Origin: an uncultured Blautia sp.
Lineage (GTDB): Bacteria; Bacillota; Clostridia; Lachnospirales; Lachnospiraceae
Assembly (NCBI GenBank): GCA_934394595.1
Contig: CAKRRX010000108.1
Span: 1 to 8,579, forward strand
Direction: 5' to 3'
DNA: 8,579 bases
Notes under the pieces: generated by a model
Seen by the model: only the letters and a program-made list of their open reading frames with translations
The model's database searches: none
What the model was told of the DNA's origin: nothing
Position numbers and translations under genes: made by a program
In this document: positions 1 to 6,230 of the stretch, piece by piece
Layout: every line of letters starts with the position of its first letter
Numbering within the stretch: the first letter of the stretch is position 1

Positions 1-225
1 GTTGTCTCCATCCAGACTCCTGAAATGGATATGGCACAGGTTGCCTGGCAGCTGGACAGTGAATATGGCATCATGACAAGAGTTGGCCTGCACTGCGCCC
101 CTAATGCACACAAAACTCTTGGCACCTACCCGGCTGGGACTATCCGATTCTCCTTTGGTCCGGAAAACACACAGGAAGAGCTGGATGCCGCAATTTATGG
201 GTTGAAGAAAATTATAAATTTATAA
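1..225 (+). CDS. Cysteine desulfurase / selenocysteine lyase family protein, C-terminal part (5' end outside window)
   Basis: The reading frame is open from the first base and ends at TAA (223-225), giving the last 74 residues of a PLP-dependent class V aminotransferase. The segment RVGLHCAP (codons 79-102) is the SufS/IscS-family catalytic loop. Its cysteine, codon 94-96, would carry the persulfide or selenide taken from cysteine or selenocysteine. The following TYPAGTIRFSFGPEN stretch and the helical tail ending in GLKKI are the usual C-terminal small domain. The PLP lysine and N-terminal domain lie outside the window. The protein resembles the cysteine desulfurase-like subfamily common in Clostridia, whose genes often sit near selenium-handling genes (selD, yedF); that link rests on family knowledge, not on anything visible here. 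A LysR gene follows after 38 bases with no terminator between, so the two are probably co-transcribed. The family call is firm; the physiological substrate is open. Confidence 0.9.
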   Translation, partial: VVSIQTPEMDMAQVAWQLDSEYGIMTRVGLHCAPNAHKTLGTYPAGTIRFSFGPENTQEELDAAIYGLKKIINL

Positions 226-235
226 CGAAAGGGCC

Positions 236-251
236 GCAGATTCTCATCTGC
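236..251 (+). other. Small perfect hairpin between desulfurase and LysR gene
   Basis: GCAGAT (236-241) and ATCTGC (246-251) form a 6-bp stem with a 4-base TCTC loop. It lies between a GAAAGGG Shine-Dalgarno-like run (227-233) and the LysR start at 264. No T-run follows, so it is not a terminator. If it folds in the mRNA, it would shorten the 30-base distance between the purine run and the ATG to about 14 bases. That role is inference. Confidence 0.45.
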
Positions 252-263
252 AACAAAATAAAT

Positions 264-1166
264 ATGGAATTTAAACAACTAGAAGCATTTGTAGCTGTAG
301 TAGAAAATAAAAGCTTTTCTGAAGCTGCCCGCCAGCTGAACCTTACCCAGCCCACCATCAGTGCCCATATACAGACTCTGGAACAGGAGCTGAATTCCCG
401 TCTGCTGATCCGCACTACCAAGAAGCTGACCATCACACAGCGGGGACTCCAGCTTTATGACTGCGCTTCCAACATGCTGAACATGCGAAAAAATATTATC
501 GACGAATTCACAGGACATAATAAAAAGATCATTGACCTGGCAGTGTCCACCATTCCCTCTTCCTATCTTCTGCCTGAAATCCTCGGTGCTTTTACTAAGC
601 AGATTTCTGATATCTACTTTCACTCCTGGCAGTCCGACAGCCTTGGCGCTGTTTCAAGAGTCCTGGATGGCAGTGTGGATCTGGCACTGGTAGGAAACAC
701 CTTTGACGAGCCGGACTGTCGTTTTATCCCTTTTCGCCAGGACAAGCTGGTAATTGCCACCCCTGTAAACGACCACTATCTGCAGCTTGAAAAAAAATCC
801 AAATCCGGTTCCCTGGAATTTTCTGATTTTCTGAAAGAACCCTTTATCATGCGTGAAACAGGTTCCGGAACCAAAAAAGAAATCGACCGTTATCTGGAAG
901 AGCATCACATTTCAGACACTGCCCTTCACATTGTAGGAAGAATGAATGACCTGGAAGCCATTCGAAAATCTGTTGCCGGGGGACTGGGGATTTCCATTCT
1001 ATCCGCCTGCTCTGCAAAAGACCTGGCAGATACCCACCAGATCCTGATGTTTCCCCTGAACTCGGAAAAAGCAGTGCGCACCTTTTACATTGTGTACAGC
1101 AAAAACCGGATCTTAAAGCCACATGTGAAACAGTTTTTGAAATTTGTGAAAGACTTTTATCAATAA
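264..1166 (+). CDS. LysR-family transcriptional regulator (selenium-metabolism-associated type)
   Basis: A 300-residue protein of normal LysR length. The N-terminal winged helix-turn-helix spans about residues 1-60, with the helix-turn-helix in FSEAARQLNLTQPTISAHI (18-36) and the family's L-E-x-L-x-x-R-L-I-R wing after it. A linker helix (about 60-88) leads into a periplasmic-binding-type effector domain (about 90-295). That domain contains RETGSGTK (197-204) and the VAGGLGISILS segment (238-248), both typical of the family. The ATG at 264 gives the standard MEFKQLEAFVAV start, and no in-frame alternative lies just upstream. There is no close ribosome binding site; the nearest purine run is 227-233, with a hairpin between. 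The 38-base gap after the cysteine desulfurase, without a terminator, suggests one operon. Its resemblance to the clostridial LysR subgroup near selenium genes is from memory. Target genes and effector cannot be read from the window. It ends just before a strong bidirectional terminator. Confidence 0.93.
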   Translation: MEFKQLEAFVAVVENKSFSEAARQLNLTQPTISAHIQTLEQELNSRLLIRTTKKLTITQRGLQLYDCASNMLNMRKNIIDEFTGHNKKIIDLAVSTIPSSYLLPEILGAFTKQISDIYFHSWQSDSLGAVSRVLDGSVDLALVGNTFDEPDCRFIPFRQDKLVIATPVNDHYLQLEKKSKSGSLEFSDFLKEPFIMRETGSGTKKEIDRYLEEHHISDTALHIVGRMNDLEAIRKSVAGGLGISILSACSAKDLADTHQILMFPLNSEKAVRTFYIVYSKNRILKPHVKQFLKFVKDFYQ

Positions 1167-1204
1167 AAACAACTTCCTTTATCCTGAAGATTTACAAGGG
1201 CACA

Positions 1205-1252
1205 AAAAACGGTTGCTCCCATGAATTTTACTTCACAAAAGCAACCGTTTTT
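1205..1252. terminator. Bidirectional intrinsic terminator between converging LysR and rplY genes
   Basis: AAAAACGGTTGC (1205-1216) pairs with GCAACCGTTTTT (1241-1252); T1217 and A1240 extend the stem to 13 bp around a 22-base loop. The core CGGTTGC/GCAACCG is GC-rich and both flanks supply a T-run in the relevant direction (TTTTT at 1248-1252 on +; the A-run at 1204-1209 reads as U on -). It sits 38 bases after the LysR stop and 32 bases after the rplY stop, so one hairpin can end both transcripts. Confidence 0.88.
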
Positions 1253-1284
1253 ATTTTCAATTCTATGTCAAACTATTTCCCTGC

Positions 1285-1884
1285 TTATTTCTCCTCAGCA
1301 GTTCCCTCAGCCTCTGTATCGGTCTCTGTCTCCGGAACTACATTGTGTACAGCAGTAACTGTTGCAATGACAGCATCCAGATCTGTGGTGATATGGATAT
1401 TTTTGTTCTTGGCAATCTCAAGATCTTTCACACGAAGAGTATCACCAATCTTCATACCAGTCACGTCAACTTTGATCTTGTCAACCAGATCTGCCGGGAA
1501 TGCTTTGTATGCTACCTCTTTCAACTCATCCTGCAGGACACCGGAGATAACTTTTTCTTCATTTTCCAGAATGATCTCAGCAGTGGAATGTACCATTTCA
1601 TTGCTTACCAGTGCCTGGAAATCTACTTCTTCTACTGCGTGAGCAAGTGGATTGTAATCTACTTCCTTGATCAGCGCATCGTAGGTCTTGCCATCCAGTT
1701 CCAGCATTACCTGGCTTCCTTTATTGTTATTCTTTAAAAGAACTTCAATTTCTTTCTTAGTAAATTTAAGAGGAATGGAACCTTCGATTTCTCTTCCGAA
1801 CAGGTTACCTGTTACGTATCCCTCTCTTCTTAATTTCTTTGCTTTGACATCCATGCTTCTTTTTTCAGCTTTTAAAGTATTCAT
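1285..1884 (-). CDS. rplY: 50S ribosomal protein L25 / general stress protein Ctc
   Basis: A 199-residue protein of the long L25 (TL5/Ctc) form, which binds 5S rRNA in the central protuberance of the large ribosomal subunit. The N-terminal L25 beta-barrel domain covers about residues 1-92, starting with the basic KKLRREGYVTGNLFG segment (16-30) equivalent to the usual LRxxGxVPAVxYG. The C-terminal beta domain covers about 93-182, with FPADLVDKIKVDV (129-141) and the MKIGDTLRVKDLEI segment (144-157). The tail after residue 184 is highly acidic (ETETDTEAEGTAEEK), common in this family. The start is fixed by GGAGG at 1894-1898, 9 bases upstream of the ATG. The gene appears monocistronic: its own promoter lies near 1973, and the shared hairpin at 1205-1252 ends it. 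In some bacteria the protein is stress-induced; no sigma-B-like promoter is evident here. Confidence 0.96.
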   Translation of the reverse strand: MNTLKAEKRSMDVKAKKLRREGYVTGNLFGREIEGSIPLKFTKKEIEVLLKNNNKGSQVMLELDGKTYDALIKEVDYNPLAHAVEEVDFQALVSNEMVHSTAEIILENEEKVISGVLQDELKEVAYKAFPADLVDKIKVDVTGMKIGDTLRVKDLEIAKNKNIHITTDLDAVIATVTAVHNVVPETETDTEAEGTAEEK

Positions 1885-1921
1885 TTATCTTTTCCTCCAA
1901 AATTCTGAAACCCTTAGCAGC

Positions 1922-1945
1922 CTTCAACAAAGAGGTTTTGTTAAG
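1922..1945 (-). other. Stem-loop in the rplY 5' leader
   Basis: On the plus strand CTT-C-AACAAA (1922-1931) faces TTTGTTAAG (1937-1945) across a GAGGT loop (1932-1936). This makes a 9-bp stem with one bulged base, inside the predicted rplY leader and about 24 bases upstream of its ribosome binding site. It has no adjacent T-run in the leftward direction, so it is not an obvious terminator. A role in control of L25 synthesis is possible, since L25 autoregulates its mRNA in enterobacteria, but that is inference. Confidence 0.4.
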
Positions 1946-1972
1946 TACTTCTTTTTTCTTTTTACGTCCCTT

Positions 1973-1978
1973 ATTATA
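1973..1978 (-). promoter_or_regulatory. Probable -10 element of the rplY promoter
   Basis: ATTATA on the plus strand reads as a perfect TATAAT on the minus strand, about 90 bases upstream of the rplY start. The best -35 at 17-base spacing (minus-strand TAATCA) matches the TTGACA consensus at only three of six positions, so the promoter is weak in that part or the assignment is imperfect. The predicted leader is about 80 nt and purine-rich. Confidence 0.45.
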
Positions 1979-2054
1979 GTCATCTGCTTCGATTATGATT
2001 AACCAAACATATTTTTTTTCGGAGGTTTTTTTTGGTAAAATCTACTCTTGTTTT

Positions 2055-2091
2055 TTCTGAAAAATAGAAGTATAAAAGAAATGAATTATAC
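2055..2091 (-). terminator. Possible weak terminator of the importer operon
   Basis: GTATAA (2070-2075) and TTATAC (2086-2091) form a 6-bp AT-only stem with a 10-base loop. Leftward transcription then runs into a U-rich stretch (minus strand TTCTATTTTTC). It lies about 95 bases after the last importer stop codon. The stem is weak, and another dyad, CAGATA/TATCTG (2126-2131 with 2152-2157), lies closer but lacks a U-run. No strong intrinsic terminator was found downstream of the operon. Confidence 0.25.
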
Positions 2092-2186
2092 ACATTTCCA
2101 CAGCCAGCCATCATTTTCTTATAATCAGATAACGCACGCTGAAAAGAAATCTATCTGGAAAACCATTTCAATTTATCTGCATAAGA

Positions 2187-2948
2187 TTACTCAAATACCG
2201 CATCCACCAGTTTCTTTGTATACGCCTCCTGCGGCTCATTTATAATATCATCCGGCTTCCCACTTTCCACAACTTTTCCCTCAGACAAAACCAGCACCTT
2301 ATCACAGAAGCTCTGTACAAGTGCAAGATTATGACAGATAAAAATAAAGGACAAGCCATGTGTATCCTTCAGATCTCCCAAAAGCTCCATAATCTGTTTC
2401 TGTATTGTCACATCCAGAGAGCTGGTAGCCTCATCACAGATCAGCACTTTCGGCTCTATTGCCAACGCCCGTGCAATGGCCGCTCTCTGACACTGACCAC
2501 CGCTGACCTCATGAGGATATCTGCCTGCAAACTCATCAGCAAGCCCGCACTGTTCCAGCAGTTCTTTTACCCTTTTCGCAACCTCTGTCTTCTTCATTCC
2601 ACGATTTCGCAGGCTCTCCCCGATTCCGTCTCCCAGAGTTCTTCGTGGATCAAAGGAGCCAACCGGATTTTGAAAAACCATCTGGATGTTGCCATATACA
2701 TCTTTCAGCTGACTCCGCTTTAGTTTCGTAATATCCTTCCCCTGGAATTTCAAAGTGCCTTCTGTAATATCCGTCAGCCTTGTGATCATCTTCGCCAGTG
2801 TACTTTTTCCGGAACCGGATTCTCCAACAATTCCAAGAGTTTCCCCTGCTTTCAGGGAAAAGCTTACATCATCCACAGCTTTAAAAGACTCTTTCCCCCT
2901 TGGGGTAAATACTTTTGTTAAATGTTCTGCTTCCAGAAGTGTGTTCAT
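2187..2948 (-). CDS. ABC importer ATPase, NikE/OppF-like (nickel/oligopeptide class)
   Basis: A 253-residue nucleotide-binding subunit that would hydrolyse ATP on the cytoplasmic face of the importer, paired with the neighbouring ATPase. Visible motifs: Walker A GESGSGKST (42-50), Q-loop Gln93, signature VSGGQCQR (148-155), Walker B VLICDEA (168-174, catalytic Glu173), D-loop SSLD, and switch His206 in FICHNLALV. The signature (GGQCQR for the usual GGQRQR) and the CHN at the switch histidine are slightly unusual, but no catalytic residue is missing. At 253 residues it is close to E. coli NikE and lacks the C-terminal oligopeptide-type extension seen in OppF (about 330 residues). Its ATG overlaps the preceding stop as ATGA (2945-2948), with AAAGGA at 2955-2960, so it is translationally coupled to the other ATPase. 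It is the last gene of the operon. Confidence 0.92.
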   Translation of the reverse strand: MNTLLEAEHLTKVFTPRGKESFKAVDDVSFSLKAGETLGIVGESGSGKSTLAKMITRLTDITEGTLKFQGKDITKLKRSQLKDVYGNIQMVFQNPVGSFDPRRTLGDGIGESLRNRGMKKTEVAKRVKELLEQCGLADEFAGRYPHEVSGGQCQRAAIARALAIEPKVLICDEATSSLDVTIQKQIMELLGDLKDTHGLSFIFICHNLALVQSFCDKVLVLSEGKVVESGKPDDIINEPQEAYTKKLVDAVFE

Positions 2949-3739
2949 GATATTTCCTTTCTCTTAAGCCTTGGCACTGCTGCCAGCAGTCTCTTTGTGT
3001 AAGGATCCTGAGGATCATTTAACACCTTCCCTGCTTCTTTGTATTCCACTGTTTTTCCGTTTTTCAGAACCAGAACAGTATCTGCCATTGCACGTACTAC
3101 ACCAATATCATGGGTTACAATTATAATTGCAGTTCCAAACAGTTCTCTGAGTTTCAGCATTTCCTGCACCACCTGTCGCTGAACTGACACATCCAGCGCA
3201 CTGGTCGGTTCATCAGCAAAAAGAACCGGTGGATTCATCAGCATGGCAATGGCAATTCCTGCTCTTTGATTCATTCCACCTGACAATTCGAAAGGATAGC
3301 TGTCCCATACACGCTGACTGTCTTTAAAATTCAATTTGTCAAACAGTTCCATGGCGCGATCCCTTGCTTCACTGCGGCTCACTTTTTTATGAGCACGCAT
3401 ACTTTCATAGATCTGGTCACCAATTGTCCGGATGGGGCAAAGAGACGCTCCTGCATCTTGAAAAATCATGCCGATTTTTGCGCCCCGGATTTTTCTTTTC
3501 TCTTTTTCTGAAATATCCAGAATATTCTGTCCCATATAAAAGATATCCCCTCTGGTCACAAGCCCCTCTGGTCCCAGAAGTCCCATGGCAGCCTTGATCA
3601 GGGTACTTTTACCGCTTCCAGATTCCCCTACCAGACCAAGGATCTCTCCTGGTGCAAGGGAGAAGCTCACATCATGGACTACCGCTTTCCCATCAAAGGA
3701 TATTTCCACCGAATCATAGTTCAGTATGTTCCTCTCCAT
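2945..3739 (-). CDS. ABC importer ATPase, NikD/OppD-like (nickel/oligopeptide class)
   Basis: A 264-residue ABC ATPase, the partner of the downstream one in a heterodimeric motor. Motifs in order: Walker A GESGSGKST (38-46), Q-loop Gln94 in IFQDAGASL, signature LSGGMNQR (152-159), Walker B VLFADEP (172-178, catalytic Glu177), D-loop SALD, and switch His210 in VTHDIGVV. The C-terminus stops at DPYTKRLLAAVPRL (245-258) followed by six residues, so the cysteine-bearing oligopeptide-type extension of OppD/DppD is absent; the length fits NikD better. A strong AAGGAGGAG (3751-3759) lies 11 bases upstream of the ATG. The gene begins 34 bases after the substrate-binding protein and overlaps the next ATPase by 4 bases, so it belongs to the same operon. 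The assignment to nickel rather than peptides rests on length and gene order only. Confidence 0.92.
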   Translation of the reverse strand: MERNILNYDSVEISFDGKAVVHDVSFSLAPGEILGLVGESGSGKSTLIKAAMGLLGPEGLVTRGDIFYMGQNILDISEKEKRKIRGAKIGMIFQDAGASLCPIRTIGDQIYESMRAHKKVSRSEARDRAMELFDKLNFKDSQRVWDSYPFELSGGMNQRAGIAIAMLMNPPVLFADEPTSALDVSVQRQVVQEMLKLRELFGTAIIIVTHDIGVVRAMADTVLVLKNGKTVEYKEAGKVLNDPQDPYTKRLLAAVPRLKRKEIS

Positions 3740-3773
3740 TATTGTGCAAACTCCTCCTTGTTAAATCTCTTGA

Positions 3774-5312
3774 TTAGTTAATATCCAAATCTGCTGTTAA
3801 CTCATAATAATCACAAGGATGGGCAGCCAGACCTGTTACATTTGACTGCATGATCATGCTCATTCTAAGATGAGAACAGAATACATAAGCATTGTCGTCC
3901 AAAACTGTCTGCTGCATCTGAATTGCCAGCTCAGAACGCTTATCTACATCAAATTCAGTTTCCATTTTATCTGCAAGTTCTTCCAGCTTATCACTATGGT
4001 AATGTCCATTATTGGAAACAGACTCATCCAATGCACAGGAGGTGAAGAAGTACTGGGGATCACCTGTAGGTGCAGTTACCATGGCACTTGCATATACGTC
4101 CCACAAAGTTGGATCCTTGCGGATGGTATTATTATCAGAGGTACAGTTGACCTGAACATCCATACCAACCTCTTTCAGGGTGGCCTGGGCAGACTCAGCC
4201 AGAAGTGGAAGTTCCTGACGGCTTGGATAGGTAAGCCAACGGATCACAAGCTTCTGTCCGTCTTTCTCACGGATTCCATCACCATCAGAATCCACCCAGC
4301 CAGCGTCCTCCAGAACCTTTTTGGCTCCATCCGGATCATAGCTCTCTGTGGTCAGATTCTGTCCGCCAAATGAGAAAGTATCCGGAAATGCACCAACCGC
4401 CGGATATCCGTATCCATTCAGTAGTACAGATACGAAGTTCTCTTTGTCAATTCCCATGGCAATTGCTTTTCGAACTGCCGGATCAGAGGTTACCGGACTC
4501 TCAAAATTCATCCACGCATAAAATGCACGGCTTGTTGCAGTGCTGGAAAAAGTAAAATCCTCATTTTCAAATAAAGGATAGCTTGCATATGCCATACCAT
4601 AGGCTGCATTGATTTCCCCTGCCTGAAGTGCAAATGCCAGTGTATCACCATCAGAAATAGTGCGGACTGTAATCTCATCTACATTCACATCACCGTTCCA
4701 GTAATTTTCATTTTTTACAAGAGTAAGGTGGTCATCTGTTACCAGATCTGTGGCAACATAAGGGCCTGTGCCGATTACAATCCCATTGTCTGTAATTCCA
4801 GCCTGCACATCAATGATACATCCATAAGGATCACTTAAATAATTGATAAATGCCGGTTTCGGCTCTGTAGTCTTGATGGTGACCACATTTCCATCTGCTT
4901 CAATGGTATCAATACAAAGATCGCCTGCGGCTCTTTCATGATTTGCCACCAGATCCTCCAGACATTCTTTTACCGCTTCCCCATCGCAGGCACGTCCATT
5001 GGAAAATGTAACGCCATCATTTAAAGTGATTTTCCAGGTCAGATCATCTACATTCTCATATTCCTTTGCGATCCATGGCTCAATTTCCATGGTATCGGAA
5101 TAACGGAACAAAGTCTCACCGACACCATAACGGATACATGCCCAGCCGGCATAAGTGTTCTGGGGATTGATGTCTGCCTCTTCATTCTCTGCGTTAAAGG
5201 TGGTATCACCAAATACAAATGTCTTCTTTTCTTCAGCTATTGTGGGCACCGTTGTGAAACCCATTGTCATGCTGGCTGCCAATGCAATTGCCAGGATTTT
5301 CTTTGTTTTCAT
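3774..5312 (-). CDS. ABC importer substrate-binding protein, nickel/oligopeptide family (SBP_bac_5), non-lipoprotein signal
   Basis: A 512-residue extracytoplasmic solute receptor of the NikA/OppA family. An N-terminal signal peptide spans about residues 1-26: KTKK, a hydrophobic core at 6-15, and a likely signal peptidase I site after VPTIA. There is no lipobox cysteine, which is odd for a Gram-positive binding protein; Phe19 stands where a lipid-modified cysteine could be. The mature domain shows family landmarks: INPQNTYAG (48-56), ETLFRYSD (66-73), LTWKITLNDGVTFSNGRACDG (91-111), IGTGPYV (180-186) and the KNENYWNG segment (200-207). A DSDGDG stretch (341-346) resembles a calcium-binding loop. 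Nine cysteines (59, 109, 117, 133, 165, 390, 426, 479, 500) are many for an exported protein. GGGAGG (5322-5327) lies 9 bases upstream of the ATG. The gene sits between permeases and ATPases rather than first, as in nikABCDE. The substrate is not determined: NikA's key contacts appear absent. Confidence 0.93.
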   Translation of the reverse strand: MKTKKILAIALAASMTMGFTTVPTIAEEKKTFVFGDTTFNAENEEADINPQNTYAGWACIRYGVGETLFRYSDTMEIEPWIAKEYENVDDLTWKITLNDGVTFSNGRACDGEAVKECLEDLVANHERAAGDLCIDTIEADGNVVTIKTTEPKPAFINYLSDPYGCIIDVQAGITDNGIVIGTGPYVATDLVTDDHLTLVKNENYWNGDVNVDEITVRTISDGDTLAFALQAGEINAAYGMAYASYPLFENEDFTFSSTATSRAFYAWMNFESPVTSDPAVRKAIAMGIDKENFVSVLLNGYGYPAVGAFPDTFSFGGQNLTTESYDPDGAKKVLEDAGWVDSDGDGIREKDGQKLVIRWLTYPSRQELPLLAESAQATLKEVGMDVQVNCTSDNNTIRKDPTLWDVYASAMVTAPTGDPQYFFTSCALDESVSNNGHYHSDKLEELADKMETEFDVDKRSELAIQMQQTVLDDNAYVFCSHLRMSMIMQSNVTGLAAHPCDYYELTADLDIN

Positions 5313-5342
5313 CTACATTTTCCTCCCTATATGTTTTTATTA

Positions 5343-6230
5343 TTATCTCTGCTGTAAGCGACCGCTTTTAGGATCCAGATAATCCCGCACAGTATCTCCC
5401 AGCAGATTAAAAATAACCACGGACACAAAAATCGCAATTCCAGGGGACAAAACCACCCATGGATAGGTCTGGATCATACTTCGTCCACTGCTCATCATGC
5501 TTCCCCACTCTGCCATTGGGATCTGCGCTCCAAGCCCCAAAAAGGACAACCCAGCCAGTTCCATCATCATGGTTCCGATATCCAGCATAGCAGTTACCAG
5601 AACCGGTCCCACCATATTAGGTAAAACATGCCTCGCCAAAATCTGAGCCGAACTGTCTCCTGCCAGTATGGCTGCATAAATATAAGGTTCATTTTTCAAT
5701 GCCAATGTCTGGCTTCTGGCAATTCGCGAATACTTTGGCCAGCTGACCACTGCCAGCGCAAGAACGGCATTTTGAATGCCCCCTCCAAGGATTGCCGCAA
5801 TGGCCATTGCGAAAACAAGCCCTGGGAAGGCCAGACAGACATCTGAAATCCTCATCATAACGGAATCCAGAATTCCACCATAATAACCGCAACACATTCC
5901 TACCAGCGTTCCAAATACAGAAATCACAGCCACCAGTATAAAAGTGGAGAAAATACTGGCTCTGGCTCCGCTGATCACCCGGGACAACATATCTCTGCCA
6001 TAGGTATCTGTTCCCATGGGATGCTGCAAGCCAGGTGCCTGAAGTGCGCTGGAGAGATCCTGGGCATAGGGATCATAAGGACAAAGACGGTCTGAAAAAA
6101 TTGCCAGGATCACCAGGCAGACTGCCAGCATACTGAAAATTATCAGTTTCTGTTTTATATGGTTTTTTCTTGTTTTCTGTACCCTTATAGTTACCTGCTT
6201 TTTCTTATCTCTGCTTTGCTCTTTCTTCAT
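5343..6230 (-). CDS. nikC: ABC importer permease, NikC/DppC-like
   Basis: A 295-residue inner-membrane permease of the nickel/dipeptide class. A basic cytoplasmic N-tail (1-28) precedes the first membrane segment (about 29-46). The family block HPMGTDTYGRDMLSRVISGAR (70-90) follows, then five further hydrophobic segments. The ATPase-coupling EAA loop is about 186-205, ending ILARHVLPN. The stretch MLDIGTMMMELAGLSFLGLGAQ (215-236) is closest to E. coli NikC. The C-terminus is the usual GDTVRDYLDP. The frame stays open for 91 codons further upstream, but those codons lie inside the other permease gene and encode nothing permease-like. The true start is the ATG at 6230, which overlaps the upstream stop as ATGA (6227-6230) and has GGGAGG at the right distance. 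The two permeases would form the membrane channel as a heterodimer. The symbol denotes family type; nickel specificity is unproven. Confidence 0.9.
   Translation of the reverse strand: MKKEQSRDKKKQVTIRVQKTRKNHIKQKLIIFSMLAVCLVILAIFSDRLCPYDPYAQDLSSALQAPGLQHPMGTDTYGRDMLSRVISGARASIFSTFILVAVISVFGTLVGMCCGYYGGILDSVMMRISDVCLAFPGLVFAMAIAAILGGGIQNAVLALAVVSWPKYSRIARSQTLALKNEPYIYAAILAGDSSAQILARHVLPNMVGPVLVTAMLDIGTMMMELAGLSFLGLGAQIPMAEWGSMMSSGRSMIQTYPWVVLSPGIAIFVSVVIFNLLGDTVRDYLDPKSGRLQQR

Larger units (their letters stand above)
1885..2186. other. Gene-free region between rplY and the importer operon
   Basis: About 300 bases, AT-rich. The left part is the promoter and leader of rplY (leftward). The right part is the 3' untranslated region of the importer operon, which also reads leftward. 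A 65-codon open frame on the plus strand (2048-2245) overlaps the end of the last importer gene and has neither a ribosome binding site nor recognisable protein character, so I treat it as chance. T-runs near 2011-2018 and 2026-2034 and a weak AT-rich dyad at 2070-2091 are the only other notable structures. Confidence 0.6.

Noticed and set aside
1265..1737. Overlapping plus-strand open frames opposite rplY
   Set aside because: These are shadows of the L25 gene. Their serine-rich or cysteine/phenylalanine-rich translations have no family resemblance.
2002..2036. ACCAAA/TTTGGT dyad flanking long T-runs and a GGAGG on the plus strand
   Set aside because: The loop is too long, the stem too weak and no coding sequence follows the GGAGG, so neither a terminator nor a start site is supported.
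2126..2157. CAGATA/TATCTG inverted repeat after the importer operon
   Set aside because: A 6-bp stem with a 20-base loop and no U-run in the leftward direction; not convincing as a terminator.
2048..2245. 65-codon plus-strand open frame between rplY and the importer
   Set aside because: It overlaps the end of an ATPase gene on the other strand, has no ribosome binding site and shows low-complexity composition.
3870..4373. 167-codon open frame on the plus strand opposite the substrate-binding protein
   Set aside because: It is entirely antisense to a well-supported gene, with no ribosome binding site and no recognisable domain.
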